Shown: piece by piece, positions 1 through 6,316 of the stretch
Layout of the letters: every line of letters begins with the position of its first letter
Position numbering within the stretch: position 1 is the stretch's first letter
NCBI GenBank assembly: GCA_035294855.1
Contig: DATGKD010000189.1
Span: 1 to 9,836, forward strand
Direction of reading: 5' to 3'
From: DATGKD01 sp035294855
GTDB lineage: Bacteria > Actinomycetota > Acidimicrobiia > Acidimicrobiales > UBA8190
Length of the DNA stretch: 9,836 nucleotides
The notes under the pieces: generated by a model
What the model saw: the letters and a program-made list of their open reading frames with translations, nothing else
The model's database searches: none
What the model was told of the DNA's origin: nothing
Made by a program: the position numbers and the translations under genes

Positions 1-51
1 TCACTATGCGTACCTATTCGCTCAGGCGGTCCCCTTAGCCACTGAGTGTGT

Positions 52-64
52 TGAGCGCCGCTCA
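52..64. promoter_or_regulatory. 13-bp palindrome, possible operator
   Basis: TGAGCG and CGCTCA are perfect reverse complements around a single C, about 50 bases before the first start codon. The position suits a repressor site, but the arms are short and no regulator is encoded in the window. A chance palindrome is quite possible. Confidence 0.2.
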
Positions 65-101
65 TTGTGGCGACTTGAGTCCAAGACGCGGCGAAGTCGC
101 C

Positions 102-107
102 GGGGGG
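102..107 (+). promoter_or_regulatory. Ribosome binding site of the first GT2 gene
   Basis: Six G residues lie 5 bases before ATG 113. This decides in favour of the long form of the GT2 with its 88-residue extension over an internal start near the catalytic domain. Confidence 0.6.
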
Positions 108-112
108 TCTGA

Positions 113-1057
113 ATGTCGAGTTCCCAGAACGGTCACGCGGAGCTGAACGGCAGCGCGTCGTCGCCGCATATGCCTGCGGCGACCATCTCCGCCTTCGAGG
201 CCGAAACCGACCTGGTCTCGCCGGTGCATGCGGTTCCGCTCTACCGGGGCCCCGAACGCCGGCGGCTCACGATCGTCCCTGCGTCCCACGAAGCGACGGG
301 GTCCAACGGCCACGGAGACCGGAAGGTCGCGACGTCCAACCCGAAGCGAACCGCCGCTCGCCGGCCGTCGAAACGACCGACGGTCAGCCTGGTGATCCCG
401 GCGAAGAACGAGGCACGCAACCTCCCGACCGTCCTCAGCCAGATCCCCCCGCGGGTCGACGAAGTGATCCTCATCGACGGTTCCTCCACCGACGTCACGC
501 AGCTCATGGCGCGGACGTGCATGCCCGACATCCGCATCGTGCCGCAGGACAAACGCGGGAAGGGGCACGCGCTGCGAGCGGGCTTCGAGGCGGCGCGCGG
601 CGACATCATCGTCGCGATGGACGCCGACGGCAGCATGGCGGCCGAAGAGATCCCGAACTTCGTCTACTTCCTCGAACACGGGTACGACTTCGTGAAGGGC
701 TCGCGCTTCGTGGCGGGCGGGGGCTCGTTGGACCTCACCCCGCTGCGTCGGCTCGGCAACCGCGGGCTGCTGGCCGTGGCCAACACGCTGTTCCACGCGC
801 GGATGACGGATCTCTGTTACGGATTCTTCGCCTTCTACCGCCGCTACCTCGACCACCTCGACCTGGTCTCGTCGGGCTTCGAAATCGAGACCGAGCTGAC
901 CATCCGGGCGCTCGTGTCGGGGCTGCGGGTCGCCGAGGTCCCGAGCCTGGAGATGCCGCGACGCAGTGGCCGCTCCAACCTGCGCAGCTTCCCCGACGGC
1001 GTGCGAGTGCTGCGCACGATCCTTCGCGAGCACAAGGCCGGCGCCGCCCGCTCATAA
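113..1057 (+). CDS. Family 2 glycosyltransferase, polyprenyl-phosphate sugar synthase-like (DPM1 type)
   Basis: 314 aa. Residues about 91-305 form a GT-A family 2 domain. It has VSLVIPAKNEARNLP (91-105), IDGSSTD (121-127), a KRGKGHALRAGF segment (147-158) and the metal/nucleotide DxD at MDADGS (169-174). Then come GSRFVAGG (197-204), MTDLCYGFFAFYR (231-243), GFEIETEL (255-262) and an R-SGRSNL segment (284-290) followed by DGVRVLRTI. This motif order is that of dolichol/polyprenyl-phosphate mannose or glucose synthases, which move a sugar from a nucleotide donor to a polyprenyl phosphate on the inner membrane face. The sugar is not readable. No C-terminal membrane helices are present, unlike GtrB-type relatives. 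Residues 1-88 are a Ser/Ala/Arg-rich, probably disordered extension containing YRGPERRR (44-51). A GGGGGG ribosome site 5 bases before the ATG supports this long form. It leads the operon, 30 bp before the oxidoreductase. An ordinary cytoplasmic GT2 acting directly on a glycan is the alternative. Confidence 0.9.
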   Translation: MSSSQNGHAELNGSASSPHMPAATISAFEAETDLVSPVHAVPLYRGPERRRLTIVPASHEATGSNGHGDRKVATSNPKRTAARRPSKRPTVSLVIPAKNEARNLPTVLSQIPPRVDEVILIDGSSTDVTQLMARTCMPDIRIVPQDKRGKGHALRAGFEAARGDIIVAMDADGSMAAEEIPNFVYFLEHGYDFVKGSRFVAGGGSLDLTPLRRLGNRGLLAVANTLFHARMTDLCYGFFAFYRRYLDHLDLVSSGFEIETELTIRALVSGLRVAEVPSLEMPRRSGRSNLRSFPDGVRVLRTILREHKAGAARS

Positions 1058-1075
1058 CCGATCACAGCAGACCAC

Positions 1076-1080
1076 AGGAG
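1076..1080 (+). promoter_or_regulatory. Ribosome binding site of the oxidoreductase gene
   Basis: AGGAG stands 7 bases before ATG 1088. It is the clearest Shine-Dalgarno match in the window and fixes the start just before the FAD-binding strand. Confidence 0.8.
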
Positions 1081-1087
1081 ACCCCCA

Positions 1088-2449
1088 ATGAACTCTCGAC
1101 CTCTTGACGCCGCCATCGTGGGTGCCGGGCCGTACGGGCTCGCGGCGGCCAGCTACCTGCATGCGCAAGGCATCGATCTGCGGGTCTTCGGCTCGCTCAT
1201 GGCGGGCTGGACCGACTACATGCCCCGCGGCATGTTCCTCAAGTCCACGATGATCGACACCGACATCGGGTCGCCGCGCCACGGCCTCGGTCTGCGCGAC
1301 TTCTGCTCCGAACACGGCATCACGCCGTACGACGACGGTGGCGGCGAGCGCCCGATCCCCCGCGACGACTTCGTCGCGTACGGCGGCTGGTTCCAGCAAC
1401 ACGCGGTGCCCGTCGTCGAGGACGTGAAGGTCGTCCGCATCGACATGGCTCGGGGCGGACACCGTGTCGAGCTCGCAACGGGGGAGTCGTTCGTCGCCAA
1501 GAACGTCGTCATGGCGGTCGGGGTCTCGCCGTTCGCGTATCTCCCGCCGCAACTCCGCCGGGCGCGTGGCGGGAGCAGCCTGTCCCGGGTGTCGCACACG
1601 AGGGATCACCGCGACCTGTCGGTCTTCGCCGGCCAGCGCGTGGCCGTCCTCGGTGCCGGGCAGTCCGCGTGCGAGACCGCCGTCCTGCTTCATGAGGCCG
1701 GCGCCAACGTTCACCTCGTGATCCGAGCGCCGGTCATGAGTTGGTGTACCCCACCGGCACCGACGACCGCGGGCTTCTGGCATCGCCTTCGCAAGCCACC
1801 GGCTCCCCTCGGTGCCGGCTGGACGCACCTGCTCGTCGCCCGGTACGCCCACCTGATCCGTCATCTGCCCGACACGACGCGCATGCGCTTGCTGCAGTCG
1901 ATCCTCGGACCACGGGCGGCCTGGTGGTTGCGGGAGCGGTTCAGCGACGAGATCGACGTCCGGCTGGCGCGCCGCGTGCGCGGCGCGGTGGAGCGTGACG
2001 ACTGCGTCGAACTGCAGCTGGCGTCGGTCGGCGACGATGAAGAAGTCCTCGAGGTCGACCACGTGTTGGCCGGCACCGGTTACCGGTTCAACCTCGCACG
2101 GATGGGACTGCTGAGCGCGGACATCCGGACCGGACTCGCCACGGTCGGCGGGTACCCCCGACTCTCGAAGGGCTTTGAATCGTCAGTCCCGGGGATCTTC
2201 TTCACCGGCCTGGCCGGAGCCGGGACGTTCGGGCCCGTGCTCCGCTTCGTCGCCGGCACGGACTTCGCCGCCAGCACGCTGTCGGCCGGTGTGACTAGCG
2301 GCATCCGCGCCCGGCGCCGTTCCGGCGGGCTCCCGGCGACATCACCGGCGCCTGTTCAGGTGCCGTCCTTGGCGACGAGCTCGTTCTCGGCTGCATCGGT
2401 GCCGGCTGGCACCGTGTCTTCGAGCTCTGCGTCGTCCGCGCCCCTGTAG
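1088..2449 (+). CDS. FAD/NAD(P)-binding oxidoreductase, flavin monooxygenase-like
   Basis: 453 aa. The N-terminus carries a Rossmann FAD site, VGAGPYGLAAASYL (11-24, GxGxxG). A second dinucleotide site, VLGAGQSACETAVLL (187-201, GxGxxA), is where flavin-dependent monooxygenases and N-hydroxylating relatives bind NAD(P)H. Between them lies VMAVGVSPFAYLP (141-153). The late strand LAGTGYRFNL (328-337) and FFTGLAGAGTFGP (371-383) complete the two-dinucleotide-binding fold. Length to about residue 403 suits the family. The last 50 residues are a low-complexity Ser/Ala/Pro/Val tail after an Arg-rich turn (407-411), which is not needed for the fold. No signal peptide or membrane helix is visible, so it should be cytoplasmic. 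AGGAG at 1076-1080 stands 7 bases before the ATG. Its place among sugar-transfer genes suggests oxidation of a sugar, amine or lipid precursor. That is inference, and a true monooxygenase activity is not established. Confidence 0.87.
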   Translation: MNSRPLDAAIVGAGPYGLAAASYLHAQGIDLRVFGSLMAGWTDYMPRGMFLKSTMIDTDIGSPRHGLGLRDFCSEHGITPYDDGGGERPIPRDDFVAYGGWFQQHAVPVVEDVKVVRIDMARGGHRVELATGESFVAKNVVMAVGVSPFAYLPPQLRRARGGSSLSRVSHTRDHRDLSVFAGQRVAVLGAGQSACETAVLLHEAGANVHLVIRAPVMSWCTPPAPTTAGFWHRLRKPPAPLGAGWTHLLVARYAHLIRHLPDTTRMRLLQSILGPRAAWWLRERFSDEIDVRLARRVRGAVERDDCVELQLASVGDDEEVLEVDHVLAGTGYRFNLARMGLLSADIRTGLATVGGYPRLSKGFESSVPGIFFTGLAGAGTFGPVLRFVAGTDFAASTLSAGVTSGIRARRRSGGLPATSPAPVQVPSLATSSFSAASVPAGTVSSSSASSAPL

Positions 2450-2489
2450 ATCGGCGCTCTCGCGCCCGCGTCGCGGGACCTGGCCCCCC

Positions 2490-5291
2490 ATGACACCGCT
2501 CACCACAACCCGACCGCAGTCGACGCCGACGACCGATCGGCCGCCGGCGAAGCGCGTGCGTTCCGTCGGGACGGCCGGGGAAGGCGCACCCGCGGACGGC
2601 GACGACGCCGGGAACGCACGTGGTGGCGGCGACAGCCTGAGAACTGCGCTCGCCAACGCCAGGCGCATGAACGAGGCGCGCACCGGATCTGGGCCAGTCG
2701 CCGAATCCCGGTCGCATCTCGGCACCGTCATGCTCGTGGCCGCCGTCGGGATCTGCATCGTGGGACTGGCGGATGCACTTGGCCGGAGCGGCCACCTGAC
2801 CCCTGCTGTTCTGCCGCTCTTCTTCGCCGGCCTCCTCACGATCTTCGTGCCGTGCGCGTGGCGGCTGCTCGGCACCGGGGCGTCCCGGTACGAGCGCGCC
2901 CGGGTATCGCTCGTGCTCGGCGTGGGGCTGCTCGTGGCGTATGTGCTGCGGAGCCCCCTTCTGCTCGACGGGTTCGACGAGTTGCTCCACGGAGCGACGC
3001 TGTCGCAACTGATGGCGGGCCACAGCCTCCTCGTCAGCAACACCGCGCTTCCGGTGAGCTCGTACTACCCGGCCCTCGAGCTGCTCACGAGCGCGGTCAA
3101 ATGGATCACCGGCCTTCCCGTCGGCCTGGCCCAGCTCTTTGTGCTCTTCGCCGTGCGCGTGGTCCTCGTGCTGGCCGTCTTCCTGGTTACCGAGCGCGTC
3201 GGCGGGTCGGCCCGCGCGGGCGGCGTCGGCGTGCTCGTGTACGCCGCGAACCCACAGTTCTATTCGTTCGACGCTCAATACGGCTACGAGACCCTGGCTC
3301 TCGGTTTCGCGGCGGCGGCGGTGTACCTCCTCATCTCCGCGACCGGCGCGGCTTCGCCCACGACTGGGTCGGCGCGCCCTGGCGACGTCGCTTCCACCGG
3401 GGGGATCGTCACCGCCGCAGAGAAGGCCGACGCCCGGGCGCGCCGATGCCGGAAGGGACTCGACATCGGCCTGGCGCTGGCGTGCCTGGCCGCATTGGCG
3501 GTGACCCATCACCTCACTTCGTGGTTGACGGTGCTGTTCCTCCTCGTCGTGGGGGCGGGTCTGGACCGGACCGGACGGCTCGGTGCGGCGCGCGTCATGA
3601 GGTTCGCAGCCATCAGCGCCTTCCTGTTGGCCGGCGACTGGACGATCCTCGTCGGCAAGCGGATCTGGAATTACCTGGACCCGATCTTCCACGCCGCGCT
3701 GACCGGCGCGGCCACCGCGCTCGGGCAGCTCCACACCGACCGCCAGCTCTTCCACAGTGCGGCGGGTGCGGGTGCGGCGCCCAAATGGGAGATCGTCGTC
3801 ATGCTGGCAGCCGCGGTCGGATGGTGCCTGCTCCTGGTGCCGGCCGCGCTCTCGGCGATCCTCGATCACACGGTGCGGGGCCGGTCATTGCGCTGGATCG
3901 CCGTCGCCGTGGCCGCCGGCTTCCCGCTTGCCTTGCTGGCCAGCGTGTCTTCGGCGAGCTCCGAGGTCGGCGCCCGGGCGACCACGTTCATCTTCTTCGG
4001 CATGGCGGTCGTCGTAGGTGCGTGGTTCGCGTCGTCGCGGTTCATGCGGACCCGTCACCGTCTGTGGAGAGTGCCCGTCGTCGCCGTCGCCTCGGTGTGC
4101 TTCCTCGGCATGATGATCTTCGGATCGGGACCGGACTGGTCGTTTGTGCCTGGGCGCTATCTGGTGGGGGCGGACCAGCGGTCGGTGGGCGCACCGTCCA
4201 TCGCCGTGGCCGAATGGGTGGCGACCCACGTGCCGACGGGTACGCATGTCGCGGCCGACCGTGTGACCGGTGCGTTGCTTGCCGACCTGGGGCACGTGGA
4301 ACCGGTGACCGCGATCGGCGGCTTGGTCAACGCCGGCCCGCTGTTCTTCGACCCCAGCATCGGCCACTACGAGACCAGCCTCATCCGCAAGGCACAGGTC
4401 CGCTACATCGTCGTGGACGACCGCCTCGCCAGCGGGCTGCCCAAGTTCGGGACCTACGTCGAGCCCGGCGAGGCCCCGACGCCCAAGAGGCTCACCCTGG
4501 AGGAACTCCGGAAATACGACTCGGTGCCGGGCGTCCGCCTCGTGTACGACAACGGTCCCATCCAGGTCTACGACCTCTCGGCCCTGCTGGGCGCTCCGGC
4601 ACCCATGACGGGCCCGCTGCTCCCCAGTTCCGCCTCGGCCACCAACGTGGTCGTCCTGTTGGCCGCGGTGGGAGTGAGCGTCCTGATCGGCGTCCGCATG
4701 CGCCGCCGGCGCCGGGGAGCGCCGTTCGCCGAGGGGAGTGTCCTCCGCTGGATCGCCGCCGGCATGGTCGTCGGTGTCGGCGCGGGGGCGATCGTCGTAC
4801 CGCTGCACGTGTCGCGCACCACGGTCGGGCTCGCGGGCCTGGCCACCGTGGCCGGCATCGGCCTTGTGGCGACGCGGCAGCGCCGCTCCGCCGCACCTGC
4901 CGCGGCAGCATCTGGCCCGCCACGGTCGTTCGCCGTGGTCCGCCGGGGGCATCAGTGGCAGCTGGTCTTCACCGGTGCGGCCCTGCGGACGCTCGCCGCG
5001 GCAGTCTTCGTGAGCGCAGGTGTCGCACTGGCAACCGTCAGTGCACTCGGTGAATGGAGAACGCCGGACCAGGTGACGCTGGCGGCCGGGCCGGCGGGGC
5101 AGACGGTCGTCACCGTCCAGTTGGCGACCGCCGCGCCGGGGGCCCGTCTCGAGTTGTCGGGGCGGGCCGGGGTCGTGATGTCACGACCGCTCGCGGCCAC
5201 CACGTCGGCCCAGACGGTCGTGGTGCCGGCGTCGATCTCGCCGAACGCCTCGAACATCACCGTGGTCACGGCGAACGGTGAGTGGAAGTGA
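2490..5291 (+). CDS. Large polytopic membrane protein, putative GT-C-type glycosyltransferase with extracytoplasmic domains
   Basis: 933 aa. After a charged, disordered N-terminus (1-75) I count about 17 membrane spans by eye: 77-98, 104-124, 138-157, 209-234, 242-256, 265-284, a hairpin at 326-358, 371-388, 434-458, 467-486, 498-516, 527-545, 717-735, 753-772, 778-795 and 826-851. Arg-rich loops (359-370, 460-466, 517-526, 736-743, 796-819) all fall inside in this model. The first large outer loop has LLDGFDELLHG (158-168), like the acidic catalytic motif of GT-C enzymes that use polyprenyl-phosphate sugars. An outer domain at about 546-716 contains AEWVATHVPTGTHVA (574-588) and KAQVRYIVVDDR (634-645), a style seen in GT-C/YfhO-like proteins. 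A second outer domain (856-933) is Thr/Val-rich and probably beta. The start has only a weak GGGA ribosome site, and ATG 2667 (residue 60) would remove most of the disordered part. Specific glycosyltransferase activity is inferred. A non-catalytic polymer-export or assembly protein remains possible. Confidence 0.82.
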   Translation: MTPLTTTRPQSTPTTDRPPAKRVRSVGTAGEGAPADGDDAGNARGGGDSLRTALANARRMNEARTGSGPVAESRSHLGTVMLVAAVGICIVGLADALGRSGHLTPAVLPLFFAGLLTIFVPCAWRLLGTGASRYERARVSLVLGVGLLVAYVLRSPLLLDGFDELLHGATLSQLMAGHSLLVSNTALPVSSYYPALELLTSAVKWITGLPVGLAQLFVLFAVRVVLVLAVFLVTERVGGSARAGGVGVLVYAANPQFYSFDAQYGYETLALGFAAAAVYLLISATGAASPTTGSARPGDVASTGGIVTAAEKADARARRCRKGLDIGLALACLAALAVTHHLTSWLTVLFLLVVGAGLDRTGRLGAARVMRFAAISAFLLAGDWTILVGKRIWNYLDPIFHAALTGAATALGQLHTDRQLFHSAAGAGAAPKWEIVVMLAAAVGWCLLLVPAALSAILDHTVRGRSLRWIAVAVAAGFPLALLASVSSASSEVGARATTFIFFGMAVVVGAWFASSRFMRTRHRLWRVPVVAVASVCFLGMMIFGSGPDWSFVPGRYLVGADQRSVGAPSIAVAEWVATHVPTGTHVAADRVTGALLADLGHVEPVTAIGGLVNAGPLFFDPSIGHYETSLIRKAQVRYIVVDDRLASGLPKFGTYVEPGEAPTPKRLTLEELRKYDSVPGVRLVYDNGPIQVYDLSALLGAPAPMTGPLLPSSASATNVVVLLAAVGVSVLIGVRMRRRRRGAPFAEGSVLRWIAAGMVVGVGAGAIVVPLHVSRTTVGLAGLATVAGIGLVATRQRRSAAPAAAASGPPRSFAVVRRGHQWQLVFTGAALRTLAAAVFVSAGVALATVSALGEWRTPDQVTLAAGPAGQTVVTVQLATAAPGARLELSGRAGVVMSRPLAATTSAQTVVVPASISPNASNITVVTANGEWK
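5277..5282 (+). promoter_or_regulatory. Ribosome binding site of the second GT2, inside the GT-C gene
   Basis: GGTGAG lies within the last codons of the membrane protein, 5 bases before GTG 5288. It favours that start over GTG 5282 (which overlaps the site) and ATG 5303, and indicates translational coupling through the GTGA overlap. Confidence 0.5.
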
Positions 5292-6316
5292 CCGGACTGC
5301 CCATGACCGACCAACTTTCGCGCACGGTGGCCACGACCGCGAATGCCGCCGCGCCCTCGATGACGGCCGTCGTCTGCACCTACACCGACCGCCGCTGGGA
5401 CATGCTCGTGGAATCGGTCGCGTCGCTGCTTGCGCAGACCCAGTGTCCCGATCAGACCGTCGTGGTGGTGGACCACAACGACAGCCTCCTCGCCCGCGCC
5501 CGCGTCGAGTTCGGGCCTGACGTCGAGGTCGTTCCCAACGAGGAGCAAGCCGGGCTGGCGGGGGCGCGCAACTCCGGGCTCCGCCGGGCCCGGGGCGAGG
5601 TGGTCGCCTTTCTCGACGACGACGCCCACGCGGATGCCGGCTGGCTGGCGGCCATGGCCGCGCAGTACGCCGACCCGCGCGTGGCGGGCGTGGGCGGGGC
5701 GGCCCGTCCCTCGTGGCCCGGGGGGCAGCGGCCGTGGTGGTTCCCCGCCGAATTCGACTGGGTGGTCGGTTGTACCCATCGCGGGTTGCCGGAGGTCGTG
5801 GCCCCCGTACGCAATCCCGTGGGCGCCTCGATGTCGATCCGCCGTCGCCTGTTCGACGAAGTCGGCGGCTTCGACACCGCCATGGGGCGGATCGGCACCG
5901 TGCCCGTCGGGTGCGAGGAGACGGAGTTCGCCATCCGCGTTCGCCAGCGGATGCCGGGCGTCGAGTTCGTCCACGTCCCCGGGGCCGTCGCCCACCATCA
6001 CGTGGCGGAGGAGCGCGCCCGGATGCGCTACTTCCTGCGCCGTTGCTACGCCGAGGGGCTGTCGAAAGCCGCCGTCACCCAGCGCGCCGGAGCTGACGCG
6101 GCCCTCGCCGAGGAGCGCCGCTACACCCTGGTCGTCCTGCCGCGTGCTGTTGCGCGGGAATCAGCCGCTGTCGTCAGCGGTGATGTGGGGGGGGCCGTGC
6201 GTGCCGTGGTGATCGTCGTCGGTGTGATGGCGACGGTGGGCGGCTATGTCGTCGGACAGTCGAGGCTCGTGGCCCATCGCGTCCGAGGGTCGCTGCGGGG
6301 CTCGCGTCATGGCTGA
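5288..6316 (+). CDS. Family 2 glycosyltransferase with C-terminal membrane segment
   Basis: 342 aa from GTG 5288. The GT-A fold shows VVCTYTDRR (28-36), VVDHNDS (60-66), EEQAGLAGARNSGL (85-98) and the DxD-type metal site FLDDDAHADAGW (108-119). The acceptor-side segment RNPVGASMSIRR (175-186) is followed by FDEVGGFD and by GCEETEFAIRVRQ (208-220), whose acidic cluster is where the catalytic base lies in family 2 enzymes. These features match rhamnosyl/galactofuranosyl-type GT2 enzymes that extend lipid-linked glycans in the cytoplasm, but the sugar cannot be told. A hydrophobic stretch at about 301-323 may anchor the C-terminus in the membrane. The gene begins inside the stop of the GT-C gene (GTGA, 4-bp overlap). 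GTG 5282 and ATG 5303 are alternative starts. I prefer 5288 because GGTGAG lies 5 bases upstream and the overlap is the usual coupling geometry. Confidence 0.88.
   Translation: MTGLPMTDQLSRTVATTANAAAPSMTAVVCTYTDRRWDMLVESVASLLAQTQCPDQTVVVVDHNDSLLARARVEFGPDVEVVPNEEQAGLAGARNSGLRRARGEVVAFLDDDAHADAGWLAAMAAQYADPRVAGVGGAARPSWPGGQRPWWFPAEFDWVVGCTHRGLPEVVAPVRNPVGASMSIRRRLFDEVGGFDTAMGRIGTVPVGCEETEFAIRVRQRMPGVEFVHVPGAVAHHHVAEERARMRYFLRRCYAEGLSKAAVTQRAGADAALAEERRYTLVVLPRAVARESAAVVSGDVGGAVRAVVIVVGVMATVGGYVVGQSRLVAHRVRGSLRGSRHG
6297..6300 (+). promoter_or_regulatory. Ribosome binding site of the flippase-ATP-grasp gene
   Basis: GGGG lies 8 bases before ATG 6309. With the 8-bp overlap with the preceding stop, it supports that start over the in-frame ATG at 6246, which would overlap the preceding gene by 71 bp. 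Confidence 0.45.

Larger units (their letters stand above)
1..112. other. Leader region upstream of the operon, with small inverted repeats
   Basis: This stretch is visibly less GC-rich than the genes and holds no supported ORF, so it probably includes the operon's 5' untranslated region. A perfect 6-bp-arm palindrome about one base, TGAGCG C CGCTCA, occupies 52-64. CTCAG (21-25) faces CTGAG (42-46) as a weak stem, and TTGAG recurs at 51 and 75. These could be an operator or the remnant of an upstream gene's terminator. I found no convincing -35/-10 pair. Confidence 0.35.

Noticed and set aside
62..1033. 323-codon - strand open frame opposite the first GT2
   Set aside because: No motifs and His/Arg/Glu/Asp-rich shadow composition; the GT2 motifs on the + strand are unambiguous.
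2465..2477. CCCGCG-T-CGCGGG palindrome between the oxidoreductase and the GT-C gene as a terminator
   Set aside because: The one-base centre cannot form a normal loop, no T-run follows, and such GC palindromes arise easily at this base composition. The operon probably reads through.
2295..3869. 524-codon open frame on the - strand under the oxidoreductase end and GT-C gene
   Set aside because: Its translation is dominated by Arg, His, Glu, Asp, Gln and Gly with no domain motif, typical of an antisense shadow in high-GC DNA. The + strand frames here have clear flavoprotein and membrane features.
2852..5053. 733-codon open frame on the + strand in another phase of the GT-C gene
   Set aside because: Arg/Gly/Pro/His-rich with no hydrophobic spans or motifs; it is a phase shadow of the membrane protein.
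6246..6308. Upstream ATG as start of the flippase-ATP-grasp gene
   Set aside because: It would overlap the preceding GT2 by 71 bp and add 21 residues without domain content. ATG 6309 has a better-placed GGGG and a short overlap.
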